Positions 7,554 to 16,206 of a stretch of 64,000 bases of DNA are shown here, one piece after another. Each line of letters opens with the position of its first letter. Position 1 is the first letter of the stretch. Position numbers and translations under genes: made by a program. Origin of the DNA: JBCCGG01 sp039029395 (GTDB lineage Bacteria > Pseudomonadota > Alphaproteobacteria > Kiloniellales > JAKSDN01); contig JBCCGG010000004.1 of the NCBI GenBank assembly GCA_039029395.1, positions 124,001-188,000 of the forward strand. Direction: 5' to 3'. The notes under the pieces are model-generated. The model made no database searches, was not told the origin of the DNA, and was given only the letters and a program-made list of their open reading frames with translations.

Positions 7554-8468
7554 TCACTCCCCGCGGCGCTCGGCGCGCAGTTCGCCGACCTCCGCGCGCA
7601 GGGCCTTGATCTCGGCCAGGATCTCGGCCCGGTCGTCGCGGCCCTGCTCGACGATGGCCGCCTGCTCGGCGCGGCTGTCGGCCTCCTCGGCCTCGTGCTG
7701 GCGCTGCATGGCGTCGACCACGATGCCGATGAAGAGGTTCAGGACCGTGAAGGAGGTGACCAGGATGAAGGGTAGGAAGAACAACCAGGCGAAGGGGTAG
7801 ACCTCCATTATCGGGCGCACGATTCCCATGGACCAGCTCTCCAGGGTCATGACCTGGAAGAGGGAATAGGCGGACTCGCCGATCGTGCCGAACCATTCGG
7901 GGAAGGACTGGCCGAACAGCTTGGTGGCCATCACCGAGAAGACATAGAAGAGCAGCGACAGCAGGCCGACGATCGAGCCCATGCCGGGGATCGCCGCCAA
8001 GAGCGCGCTGACCACCCGGCGCATGGCCGGCACCGCCGAGACCAGGCGCAGCACCCTGAGAATGCGTAGCGCGCGCAAGATCGAAAGGTTGCCGGCGGCC
8101 GGGATCAGGGCGACGGTGACCACGGCCAGATCGAAGAGGTTCCAGGGGTCCTTGTGGAATCGCTTGCGGTAAACCACCAGCTTGCAGGTGAGCTCCACGA
8201 CGAAGACCGCCAAGATCAGCTTGTCGAACACCAGCAAGAGGCCGCCGGCCGCCGCCATGACGGTCTGGCTGGTCTCCAGGCCCAATGTGATCGCATTGAG
8301 CACGATGAGGCCAGTGATGGTGCGCTGAAACAGCGCGGACTCGAGCAGGCCCTGGAGCTGACCCAGGCGCCCGCCCTGGCGCGGCGCGATGCGGCGCAGG
8401 CTGTCGTCGCCGGCGGGCTGCGGCTGCTTGTTGGTCTCTTTCACGGGCTCGGTCATCTTCGTCGCCAT
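7554..8468 (-). CDS. bacterial voltage-gated sodium channel (NaChBac/NavAb type)
   Basis: A 304-residue six-TM ion channel subunit. S4 carries regularly spaced arginines (RALRILRVLRLV). The pore selectivity filter TLESWSM (residues 208-214) is the sequence typical of bacterial Nav channels such as NavAb. S6 (about residues 235-260) is followed by an acidic/Gln-rich neck and a heptad-patterned C-terminal coiled coil (about 270-304), the known tetramerisation element of this family. The N-terminal ~45 residues are polar and cytoplasmic. It would act as a homotetramer in the inner membrane. It is monocistronic, upstream of and divergent from tRNA-Val. The assignment from filter and S4 is strong. 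Confidence 0.93.
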   Translation of the reverse strand: MATKMTEPVKETNKQPQPAGDDSLRRIAPRQGGRLGQLQGLLESALFQRTITGLIVLNAITLGLETSQTVMAAAGGLLLVFDKLILAVFVVELTCKLVVYRKRFHKDPWNLFDLAVVTVALIPAAGNLSILRALRILRVLRLVSAVPAMRRVVSALLAAIPGMGSIVGLLSLLFYVFSVMATKLFGQSFPEWFGTIGESAYSLFQVMTLESWSMGIVRPIMEVYPFAWLFFLPFILVTSFTVLNLFIGIVVDAMQRQHEAEEADSRAEQAAIVEQGRDDRAEILAEIKALRAEVGELRAERRGE

Positions 8469-8581
8469 CCCCTCGGCGCTGATCAGATAGGCATCCGGCC
8501 CGGCAGGTCAAGGGTGCTGCCAACGCGCTTGACAGGCTCCGGGGCCCTGGCTAAACCACCGGTCCCTCCTTTGATCGGGAC

Positions 8582-8656
8582 GGGCGCGTAGCTCAGCGGG
8601 AGAGCACCGTCTTCACACGGCGGGGGTCGCTGGTTCAATCCCAGCCGCGCCCACCA
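8582..8656 (+). tRNA. tRNA-Val (anticodon CAC), CCA encoded
   Basis: The acceptor stem GGGCGCG (8582-8588) pairs with CGCGCCC (8646-8652). The D arm GCTC...GAGC, the anticodon stem CCGTC/GGCGG with loop TTCACAC (anticodon CAC), and the T arm GCTGG-TTCAATC-CCAGC are all present. Discriminator A is followed by encoded CCA at 8654-8656. Confidence 0.95.
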
Positions 8657-8767
8657 TTCACATCAGTTGCTTAGCCTGTTGCAGGACGGCGCGCCTTGGT
8701 TCATTCGAGCCGGAGGGCCGATGATCCGTCTGGCGGTCTAGCCATGACCTGCAAGGGGAGACGCACC

Positions 8768-9151
8768 ATGGGACTCAGCGAAGAGCTGGCGGCGGTCAAC
8801 CAAGCTTGGGCCGAGGCGATCGCCCGGGGCGACGCGGCCGCGGCTGCTGGGCAGTTCACGCCCGACGGGGTCGTGCTGGTCGCCGACACTCCCAACGCAA
8901 GCGGTCGCGCAGCCTTGGAGGCCCTGTTCCGCTCGTGGATCGACGGCGGCATGGTGGCCGAGCGCTACGGCGAGTTAAAGGCCGAGAGCTTTGGCGAGGG
9001 GGCGCTGCTGACTTGCAGCTTCGAGGCGGAGATCCGCGATGGCGACGGCAGCGTCCAACAGGAGCGCGGCAAGAACCTGCAGTTCTTTCAGCGTGACGCA
9101 GCGGGCCTTTGGAAAATCCGCGCGCTGGGCATCACCACGGATTCAAGCTAA
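8768..9151 (+). CDS. SnoaL-like / DUF4440-type nuclear-transport-factor-2 fold protein
   Basis: A 127-residue small alpha+beta protein. It has the usual NTF2-like layout: N-terminal helix (EELAAVNQAWAEAIARGD), the FTPDGVVLV strand region, then a curved sheet ending WKIRALGIT. The ATG at 8768 has GGGGAGA 6 bases upstream and gives the normal family start; an open upstream frame is rejected. Family members range from SgcJ/SnoaL cyclases to binding proteins, and many have no known function. Nothing around it (tRNA upstream, convergent VOC gene downstream) narrows the role. Confidence 0.75.
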   Translation: MGLSEELAAVNQAWAEAIARGDAAAAAGQFTPDGVVLVADTPNASGRAALEALFRSWIDGGMVAERYGELKAESFGEGALLTCSFEAEIRDGDGSVQQERGKNLQFFQRDAAGLWKIRALGITTDSS

Positions 9152-9555
9152 GCGGCGCAGCCGTCGAAGTCGCTGAGGTCGGCCTGCTCGTCGGCCTGGA
9201 AGGAGATTTCGATGCGGTTGCCGTCGGGATCGCGCAGGAAGACCTGGCGCAGCTCCAGATCGGGCACGATCGCAATGTGGTAGGGCACGCGCAAGTCGCG
9301 CAGCTTGCAAAGGAATCCCTTAAGGTCGGCGGCGGTCAACGCGAAGTGCTCGATCTGAGGCGTGGGCGCGTTCGGGGCGGTCGCCACCTCGACCAGGTGA
9401 ACCACCGCGCGCTCGCCGCAATAGAGCCAGGCGCCGCCCATGGCGAAGCCCGGGCGTGGGCCTTCGCGCAAGCCCAGCACCTCGCCATAGAACTGCACCA
9501 TCTCGGCCAGGCGAGCGGTGCGGATGTTGACGTGGTCGAGGTCGATCAGGGCCAT
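9148..9555 (-). CDS. VOC-family protein (glyoxalase/dioxygenase fold)
   Basis: A 135-residue protein with two beta-alpha-beta-beta-beta modules. Candidate metal ligands are His in LDHVN, His in IEHFAL and Glu in GNRIEISF, with FLRDPDGNR typical of the second module. An AGGAGG ribosome binding site lies about 10 bases upstream of ATG 9555. The same frame stays open upstream to 10308, but that part is out of frame with, and inside, the AAA+ ATPase gene and is not coding. It may be co-transcribed with that ATPase gene (53 bases apart). It could be a glyoxalase, an extradiol dioxygenase-like enzyme or a resistance protein. Confidence 0.8.
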   Translation of the reverse strand: MALIDLDHVNIRTARLAEMVQFYGEVLGLREGPRPGFAMGGAWLYCGERAVVHLVEVATAPNAPTPQIEHFALTAADLKGFLCKLRDLRVPYHIAIVPDLELRQVFLRDPDGNRIEISFQADEQADLSDFDGCAA

Positions 9556-9608
9556 CGGCCAAGCCTCCTGTAGCGTTTGGATGGAGACTATTGGATGACG
9601 CGGGGGTC

Positions 9609-10977
9609 TTACACCTTGGTGACGTGGGTGCCGCCATTGACGTGGCTGCCGCCGTTGCCGCCTTCCGAAACGATCGCGCCGCGCGCCGAGAGATTGTCGA
9701 GCGCGTCGATGATCTTGGCCTCGGTGAAGTGGGGATCGCCGCCCTCGTACTTGCAGGCCGAGATGACCTGCTCGACGATGAAGCGCGGTTGATAGAACGA
9801 CAATGCCTGGCCCAGGTCCTCGGTGATCTTCTTCATGCAGAAGGCAATCATCTCCTCGTCGTAGGGCAGGCCGTACTTGTCGCATTCCATGCGGAACACC
9901 TGGCGGTACTGCTCGGGCGTCGGGCGGCGGAATTCGACCTTGTAGGGAATGCGCCTGAGAAACGCCAAGTCCATCAGATCCTCCGGCGTCAGGTTGGTCG
10001 AGAAGATGACCAGCTCGTCGAAGGGAACGGTAAAGGTCCGCCCGGTGTTGAGGGTGAGGTAGTCGACCCGCTTCTCCATCGGGGTGATCCAGCGGTTCAA
10101 GAGGTCGGCCGGCTTGACCAGCTGGCGGCCCAGGTCGTCCACCAGGAAGGTGCCGCCGATTGCCTTCACGTGCAGCGGCGCCTCGTAGAACTTGGAAATC
10201 GGGTTGTACATCAGGTCCAGCATGTCGAGGGTGAGCTCGCCGCCGGTCTTGATCATCGGCCGCCGGCAAGCGACCCAGCGGTGATCGATCTGGGCGGTGC
10301 GCTCCCACGTATCGGTCTCGTCCTCCACGTCGGCGACCCGGCGGTGGATGGTCGGGTCGAAAACCTTGATGATCTTGCTGTCGACCTCGATGCAGTGGGG
10401 CACGTAGATGGTGTCCTGGAACAGTGCGCCCAGCACCTCGCCGACCGAGGTCTTGCCGTTGCCCGGCGCGCCGTAGAGCAGCATGGAGCGCCCGGAGTTG
10501 ACCGCATGGCCGATGCGCCGCACCAGTGTGTCCGGAATGATCAGATGCTCCAGGCCCTCGAGAAGGTTGCCTTCGTCAATGCGCTCGCCCAACAGGCGCT
10601 GCAGCTCGACCTGCTTGTGATAGTCCTCCAAGGTGACCGGCGCCGGGCCGACGTATTGGTCCATCTCGAGCGCTTCGGCGGCGAACTCTCGGCCCAGGCC
10701 GGTCAGCCCGAAAATGCAACTCCGACTGCATCGAGGCACCCGGCGAGCCAAGGGTCTCGACCAACTTCCGGTCGCGCGCCGCGTCCATCAGGTCGACCGC
10801 GATCCCCCGGTTGATCTTGAGCTCGTCGGCCAAGCGCGAGGCCAAATTGAATCCGCGTACGTACATCGCCTTGAGAAAGAGGCGCAGCAGGCTGTTGAGC
10901 TCGATCCCCGTCTCGGTAAGGGTGTTGGGCGCGAGCGGGGTATTGGAGACGGTCGGCTTAAAGGCAGCGTCGTTCAT
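9609..10977 (-). CDS. AAA+ ATPase of unknown role, interrupted by one frameshift
   Basis: The N-terminal part (from ATG 10977, about 88 residues, a winged-helix-like segment ending MQSELHF) and the AAA+ part (continuing GLTGLGREFAAEA) are in different frames. Removing one base from the A4 run at 10711-10714 joins them into a protein of about 455 residues. Walker A is GAPGNGKTS, Walker B GGTFLVDDLG, sensor 1 IFSTNLTPED, and an arginine follows in FLRRIPYKVEF. The family (alphaproteobacterial AAA ATPases with this N-terminal domain) has no established function. The shift may be a sequencing error, a recent mutation or recoding; the rest of the frame shows no decay. AGGGA precedes the start. Confidence 0.75.
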
Positions 10978-11128
10978 CACAGAATCCCTGGCAAACAAAT
11001 TGATGGCCACAGTGGCAATCTTATAGCACAGAGTACAATTTTAGTAAATATTTAGTAAGCATGGTTAAAGAAATGCTGAATTTATTAATGGTAAATGAAA
11101 GATTAACAACTGAAAGACACAGGGCTAA

Positions 11129-11158
11129 ACCGAAAGAAGACGCAAGCGAAAGCTTGCG
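11129..11158 (-). terminator. probable Rho-independent terminator
   Basis: On the minus strand CGCAAGC and GCTTGCG (11141-11158) form a 7-bp stem with a 4-base loop, followed by TCTTCTTTC. It lies about 75 bases past the stop of the amino-acid dehydrogenase gene. Confidence 0.55.
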
Positions 11159-11194
11159 CCGTGGTTAATGCAGGGCTTCGTCGTCTCTTGAGAA

Positions 11195-11222
11195 CGCGCC
11201 GCTAATCGATTGAAGCGGCGCG
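11195..11222 (-). terminator. hairpin downstream of the amino-acid dehydrogenase gene
   Basis: CGCGCCGCT (11195-11203) and AGCGGCGCG (11214-11222) form a perfect 9-bp GC-rich stem with a 10-base loop, starting 12 bases after the stop. The following minus-strand sequence is only partly T-rich (TTCTC), so it may protect or end the transcript together with the next hairpin. Confidence 0.45.
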
Positions 11223-11233
11223 CAGATCCAGGA

Positions 11234-12286
11234 TCAGGCCGCGGCGGCCGCGGCGCGTTTCTTGAAACGGTCCTCGGCCAGGCGGTCGGCGGCTTCCGAG
11301 GTTGCCGTGCCCTGGCGCCCGGCCCGGGCGAAGATCTCGCCCAAGGTGTCGCCGATGCGCGCCACGTGGGCGAAGGCCTTGGCGCGGTCATAGCCCGGAC
11401 CCTCGTGGCTGATGTTGATGATGCCGCCGGCGTTGATCACGTAGTCCGGGGCGTAGAGCACCTTGCGCGCGGCCAGGGCCAGGCCGTGGCGGGGCTCGGC
11501 CAGCTGGTTGTTGGCCGAGCCGGCGACGATCGGTGCCTGCAGTCGGGCGATGGTCTCGTCGTCGATCACGCCGCCCAAGGCGCAGGGCGCAAAGACGTCG
11601 CACTGGGCCGCCAAAACCGCCTCGGGCGCGACCGGCGTGGCCTGGAATGTCGCGGCCACGTCGCGCACGGCGGCCTCGTGGATGTCGGCGACGATCAGCT
11701 GGGCGCCGTCGCGGGCCAGATAGCGGCAGAGCTGGCGGCCGACCGAGCCGAGGCCCTGGACCGCGACCGTCACGCCGGTCAGATCCTGCCGGCCCAGGCG
11801 GTGGCGCACCGCGGCCTGAATGCCCCGATAGACGCCGTAGGCGGTGGCCGGCGAGGGGTCGCCCGCGCCGCCGGCCCGGGTGCCGGCCACATGGGGCGTT
11901 TCCTTGCCGATCAGCTCCACGTCGGCCATGGCGATGCCGACGTCCTCGGCGGTGACGTACTTGCCGCCCAGGGAATGGACGAAGCGGCCCATGGCCCGGA
12001 AGAGGGACTCGGACTTGTCTTGCTTGGGATCGCCGATGATGACCGCCTTGCCGCCGCCATAGGGCAGCTCGGCCAGGGCCGATTTGTAGGTCATGCCGCG
12101 GGCCAGGCGCAGCACGTCGGCCAGGGCCTCTTCGGCTTCGGCGTAGGGCCACATGCGGCAGCCGCCCAGCGCCGGGCCCCGGTTTAGATTGTGCAGCGCG
12201 ATGATCGCCTGGAGCCCGCTTGCGGGATCGTGGTGAAAGGCGACCTTGTGGTGCTGATCGAACTCGGGGTGGCTGAAGACGGTCAT
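11234..12286 (-). CDS. Leu/Phe/Val dehydrogenase (Glu/Leu/Phe/Val dehydrogenase family)
   Basis: A 350-residue NAD-dependent amino-acid dehydrogenase. The substrate-binding and catalytic lysines are in MTYKSAL and YGGGKAV, the N-terminal GPALGGCRMW motif is present, and the Rossmann domain starts at VAVQGLGSVG. Length and motifs fit leucine dehydrogenase rather than the longer (about 420 aa) glutamate dehydrogenase. It would catalyse reversible oxidative deamination of branched-chain or aromatic amino acids. The start MTVFSHPEF at 12286 is preferred over the ATG 15 bases upstream, being the usual family N-terminus. The 249-base gap before it is AT-richer and must hold its promoter. Two hairpins follow the gene. 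Confidence 0.88.
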   Translation of the reverse strand: MTVFSHPEFDQHHKVAFHHDPASGLQAIIALHNLNRGPALGGCRMWPYAEAEEALADVLRLARGMTYKSALAELPYGGGKAVIIGDPKQDKSESLFRAMGRFVHSLGGKYVTAEDVGIAMADVELIGKETPHVAGTRAGGAGDPSPATAYGVYRGIQAAVRHRLGRQDLTGVTVAVQGLGSVGRQLCRYLARDGAQLIVADIHEAAVRDVAATFQATPVAPEAVLAAQCDVFAPCALGGVIDDETIARLQAPIVAGSANNQLAEPRHGLALAARKVLYAPDYVINAGGIINISHEGPGYDRAKAFAHVARIGDTLGEIFARAGRQGTATSEAADRLAEDRFKKRAAAAAA

Positions 12287-12519
12287 GGCTCGGGGCCTCA
12301 TAAAGCTGTTCGAAACGGACAGGGGACAGCCAGGTAGGGTTAGATATCACCGGTTTCCGCAAGTATTCAACCGGACTTCACTTAATGGTGGGTAAATAGT
12401 TTGATTAGTATTCGGAACAGTGATTAAAGGTCACGAAAGTGCGTATAGCGGCGGTTTCGAGAAATTTCTAGACCCTGGAGCAGGCTGAGGCTCAACCGTC
12501 CGTCCCTTTGTTGGCCATG

Positions 12520-12537
12520 AGCGGCTGTTCAGCCGCT
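12520..12537 (-). other. hairpin overlapping the stop codon of the RTX/FG-GAP gene
   Basis: AGCGGCTG (12520-12527) and CAGCCGCT (12530-12537) are perfectly complementary and include the TAG stop. No U-tract follows. It may act as a transcript-end hairpin. Confidence 0.35.
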
Positions 12538-14860
12538 ATGCGATTCCTTCGACGAAATAGGCGCTCCCCTCGAAGATGAAGCCGGGCAGCGCGTCCAGGA
12601 TGGCGTCCCGCTCCTCGGCGCTGGGCGTGTAAAAATGGGTGCCCGTGTCGCTGTTGAAGAAGCGGAAGAGGGGGGTCGTTCCCGGCGTTTCTGTCGCATG
12701 GGCGAAGTAGGCGACGCCCTCCAAAACGAACTCCGGGGCGGCGGCGAGGATCGCGTCTCTCTCCTCCTGGGAGATCGTATAAAAGTGCACGCCGCTCAAT
12801 GTGTTGAAGAAGCGGAACACTGGGTCGGCGCCCATATCGCTTTCCGACACGCCCTTGAACGAAGGACCCTCGAACACGAAGCTGAGATCGCCGTTCAAGG
12901 CGGCGTCGAGCACGGCATCGGCCTCCTCGGCGCTGGCGGTGTAGAAATGGGTCGTGTTGACAGGGTTGAAGAAACGATAAACGGCGTTTGGAACCGGGTC
13001 GATGTCGATCAGATCCGCTGGCGAGAAGGTGCCGTCGTCAAATTGAAAGAGCTCCACCTCGCTCAGTCGATCGCTGCCGTCGGGGCCTTCCACATGGATG
13101 ACGCCACCGGCTATCGAGGCTTGGTAGCTTGCACGTCCGCCGGAAAAGACCGCCGTGTCTTGGCCGGGACCGCCCATCACGAGGTCGTCCCCCAAGCCGC
13201 CGAAAAGGACGTCGGTGCCGCCGAGGCCCATCATGACTTCGTCGCCGGTCACGGCGATCAGAAAATCAGCGCCGTCGGTGCCGGCGAATTGCGCCCCCGG
13301 CGCCATCGGCGCCAAACCCTGATCCCGGCCGAACTGAAGAAAGTGTTCCAAACCGGAGGAAAAGGCGCCAGTTTCAAGCGCCGCCGCAACGTCCGGATTC
13401 TCATTGAGATAGAACAGCTCGTTGAATCCGGGCGCGCCAAGGAACGCCGGGTTGGCGCCGTTCGGTCCCGTCGAGAGCGCCGCGACGCCCATGCGCGCGA
13501 TGACAATTGTGCTGTCGTCCTGAGAGCCGATGATCTGATCGGGACCGTTATCGGGCAACACACTTACGAGGTCTAGGAAGCCGTCGCCGTTAAGGTCGCT
13601 CAGCACTCCGCCGATAACCGATCCTTGGTTGGCGTTGACGAAGAGGTCTTGAACGTCGAGTGCCTCGAAGCGACCGGCCCCGTCGTTGAGATAGAGAATT
13701 GGGTTGGTGGCCGCATCCGGTTGAGACGTCTGGATGACGATATCGTCGAAGCCGTCTCGATTGATGTCGACCAGAAAGTCGGTGCCGCTGAACGGGCGGT
13801 TGATGTTGAGAAACCCGTCTTGGGTCAAAGGGCTCGTGGTGTTGGCTTGGTCGCCAAACCGCGCAAAGCTCTCATCGACAAAATTCCCGCCGCCTTGATT
13901 GACCAGAGCTTGGATGAATCGACCGGTGCCGTCCAACTCGGGATTGGGCTCCTGGCCGAACTGGCCGGCAAGAATTTGCCGAGAGTGGACCAGGAGCAAA
14001 TCTTGCAAGCCGTCGTTGTTGAAATCCATTTGGGCGATTTGCTGAGCGATCGCGAAGCCATTGTTGAAGTCGGGAATTGGCAAGGCGACGGCATCGGCGG
14101 CGGAGAAATTTCCATCGCCGTCGTTGACCAGCAGAAAGCTTTGGGAGTTCGACAGGTTCGACTGCTCCCGCTCCTGGCCGAGCACGATGTCCACATGTCC
14201 ATCGCCCGTCGCCTCCACCAAATCGACACCGATAATCCCTAGGTCGCCGATCGGATTGTTGTTGAAGAAGTCCGCCGTGCGCGCTGGCTCCTTGGTAAAC
14301 TGCCCGGTGCCGTTGTTGATCAGCGCGAGATCGAACTCATTAGGAAATCCTCCGGACGCATTTGCAAAAATGTCATTGTCGCCATCCCCGTCGATATCTC
14401 CGACAGCCAGATCCTTGGCGTGGATCACCCCGTCGAGCAGCGGCGCCACCTGGGATCCAGTGGGCCCACTGATCAACCCGAAGGCGGGCTGGGCGATGAA
14501 GGCGTTGAAGCCAGGATCTCCTGGCGAAAGTGAGAAGTCCTTGAAGGAAACGTCAACCAAGGCGACGTCGTTTCGGCCATCTCCATTGAAATCGCCGTCG
14601 ATGGAGATTGGCGCAAACATTGCCGGTAGGACGGTTCCGTTCGCGAGCCCCGTGACGGGGACAAAGCTGGTACCGCCGCCATTCGCCAGTGCCGTTATCT
14701 GCACGGGCATGTTGGGCTGGCTGCTGCCGAAAGCGCCGCCGATCAAAAGGTCTAGCCGGCCGTCCCCAGTCAGGTCCACCGTTTCAAGAATGAATCCAAG
14801 CGGTGTACCGGACAGCACGGCCAGCTCGACCGTTGATCCAAAAATCGGGGCTTCGATCAT
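12536..14860 (-). CDS. large secreted protein: FG-GAP/VCBS repeats, RTX motif, three C-terminal DUF5648-like repeats
   Basis: A 774-residue acidic protein without a Sec signal. Residues about 1-470 contain repeated FG-GAP/VCBS calcium-loop motifs (DLTGDGRLDLLIG, DFNGDGRNDVALV, DIDGDGDNDIF, DLNGDGFLDLVSV). A short segment (FYLNENPDVAAALETG) of a type common in alphaproteobacterial RTX proteins follows. Then comes a single RTX block (GLGGTDVLFGGLGDDLVMGG). The last ~160 residues are three repeats of the form FRFFN...THFYT...EERDAIL, resembling DUF5648. RTX motifs without a signal peptide suggest type I secretion; no ABC/MFP genes are adjacent. ATG 14860 (GGAGAG upstream) is chosen. Its role could be adhesion or matrix binding. 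Confidence 0.8.
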   Translation of the reverse strand: MIEAPIFGSTVELAVLSGTPLGFILETVDLTGDGRLDLLIGGAFGSSQPNMPVQITALANGGGTSFVPVTGLANGTVLPAMFAPISIDGDFNGDGRNDVALVDVSFKDFSLSPGDPGFNAFIAQPAFGLISGPTGSQVAPLLDGVIHAKDLAVGDIDGDGDNDIFANASGGFPNEFDLALINNGTGQFTKEPARTADFFNNNPIGDLGIIGVDLVEATGDGHVDIVLGQEREQSNLSNSQSFLLVNDGDGNFSAADAVALPIPDFNNGFAIAQQIAQMDFNNDGLQDLLLVHSRQILAGQFGQEPNPELDGTGRFIQALVNQGGGNFVDESFARFGDQANTTSPLTQDGFLNINRPFSGTDFLVDINRDGFDDIVIQTSQPDAATNPILYLNDGAGRFEALDVQDLFVNANQGSVIGGVLSDLNGDGFLDLVSVLPDNGPDQIIGSQDDSTIVIARMGVAALSTGPNGANPAFLGAPGFNELFYLNENPDVAAALETGAFSSGLEHFLQFGRDQGLAPMAPGAQFAGTDGADFLIAVTGDEVMMGLGGTDVLFGGLGDDLVMGGPGQDTAVFSGGRASYQASIAGGVIHVEGPDGSDRLSEVELFQFDDGTFSPADLIDIDPVPNAVYRFFNPVNTTHFYTASAEEADAVLDAALNGDLSFVFEGPSFKGVSESDMGADPVFRFFNTLSGVHFYTISQEERDAILAAAPEFVLEGVAYFAHATETPGTTPLFRFFNSDTGTHFYTPSAEERDAILDALPGFIFEGSAYFVEGIA

Positions 14861-14983
14861 GTGGCGCTCTCCGAGGGCCTGGCAAGATGGACAGGCGCCA
14901 ATGATAGACGCAGAGCACACAGCCCGCAGCAGCGCTTTCAGCAGCGGTTCACGGCGACGTGAACGTTAGCCCGGATCATTGGA

Positions 14984-15007
14984 GCCTCCACCTGGACGCG
15001 TGGAGGC
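14984..15007 (-). terminator. hairpin after the Fe-alcohol dehydrogenase gene
   Basis: GCCTCCAC (14984-14991) pairs perfectly with GTGGAGGC (15000-15007), loop 8 bases, extended by imperfect outer pairs. It starts 9 bases past the stop at 15017 on the minus strand. The tail is not U-rich, so the call is moderate. Confidence 0.45.
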
Positions 15008-15016
15008 GGAGCCACC

Positions 15017-16192
15017 TTACCCCAGCGCGCCCTCGCGCGCCGCGACGCACATCGTCTTCAGGTTCGCGGCGTTGAGCGGGATCGGATTGCCGCCTGCCGA
15101 CGGATCTACCTCGGCCATTTGGGCCAGCTCGTCGATGCGGTCGTCGCCGACGCCGATCTCGGCCAGGGTGTGGGGGATGGCGAGCTCCTGGCGCAGGGCC
15201 AGTACCCAATCCTGGACCGCGTCGAACGAGGGGTTCGGCAGGCCGAGCCAGGCGGCCAGACGGGTCAGCTTGTCTTCCAAGGCCGGCCGGTTGAAGGCCA
15301 GCACATAGGGCATGACGACGGCGTTGGTGAGCCCGTGGTGGGTGTCATAGAGCGCGCCGATCGGGTGGGAGAGAGCGTGGATCGCCCCAAGGCCCTTCTG
15401 GAACGCCGTCGCGCCCATGGAGGCGGCGGCCAGCATGTGGGCGCGGCCTTCCAGATTGCTCCCGTCCTTGACCACGGTCGGCAGCCAGTCCTTGACCAGA
15501 CGCATGCCTTCCACCGCGATGCCTTCGGCCAGGGGGTGGTAGCCGGGCGCGCAGTAGGCCTCCAAGCAGTGAGCGAGCGCGTCCATGCCGGTCGCCGCGG
15601 TGACATGGGGCGGCAGGCCCAAGGTCAGCTCCGGGTCTGAGATCACCACGCCGGGCAGGAACTGGGGGTGGAAGATGATCCGCTTGACGTGCTCCGCCTC
15701 GTTCAGGATGACCGAGGCGCGGCCCACCTCCGAGCCGGTGCCCGCCGTGGTCGGAACGGCGACGATCGGCGCGATGCCGGCCGGATCGGCGCGCTTCCAG
15801 TTGTCGCCCACATCCTCGAAGTCCCAGATCGGCCGGCTTTGCCCGGCCATGAAGGCGATCGCCTTGCCGGCGTCCAGGCCGCTACCGCCGCCGAAGGCGA
15901 TCACCCCGTCGTGGCCGCCCGCCTTGAAGGCGGCGACGCCGTCTTCGACGTTCTGGCCGACCGGGTTGGGCTTGACCGAACTGAACAGGCCGGTCGGCAA
16001 GCCGGCATCGTTGTTGAGCTCGATCGCCTGGCGCACCATGGGCAGATCGGCCAGGCCCGGGTCGGTGACCAGGAGCGGCCGGGTCATGCCCAGGCTCTCG
16101 CAGGCGCGCGGCAGCTTCTTGATGTTGCCGGGCCCGAACAGGATCTGGGTCGGATAGCTCCAGTTGCCGGTCAGCGTCTTGGGATCGATCAT
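15017..16192 (-). CDS. iron-containing alcohol dehydrogenase
   Basis: A 391-residue group III alcohol dehydrogenase. It has the NAD-binding motif FGGGSGLDAGKA, the PTTAGTGSEV stretch and metal ligands in DALAHCLEAY, ALSHPIGALYDTHHG. The family oxidises short alcohols or reduces aldehydes with Fe(II) or Zn. It lies 14 bases downstream of the aldehyde dehydrogenase gene on the same strand, so the two form an operon that could convert an alcohol to an aldehyde and on to an acid. The substrate is unknown; amine- or polyol-derived aldehydes are possible. Confidence 0.9.
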   Translation of the reverse strand: MIDPKTLTGNWSYPTQILFGPGNIKKLPRACESLGMTRPLLVTDPGLADLPMVRQAIELNNDAGLPTGLFSSVKPNPVGQNVEDGVAAFKAGGHDGVIAFGGGSGLDAGKAIAFMAGQSRPIWDFEDVGDNWKRADPAGIAPIVAVPTTAGTGSEVGRASVILNEAEHVKRIIFHPQFLPGVVISDPELTLGLPPHVTAATGMDALAHCLEAYCAPGYHPLAEGIAVEGMRLVKDWLPTVVKDGSNLEGRAHMLAAASMGATAFQKGLGAIHALSHPIGALYDTHHGLTNAVVMPYVLAFNRPALEDKLTRLAAWLGLPNPSFDAVQDWVLALRQELAIPHTLAEIGVGDDRIDELAQMAEVDPSAGGNPIPLNAANLKTMCVAAREGALG

Positions 16193-16206
16193 GGTGGGCG
16201 GGCCCT

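Noticed and set aside
9556..10308. Upstream extension of the VOC gene frame into the AAA+ ATPase gene
   Set aside because: It overlaps the ATPase coding sequence in another frame on the same strand and has Arg/Pro/Gly-rich shadow composition. The VOC gene has its own AGGAGG at the ATG at 9555.
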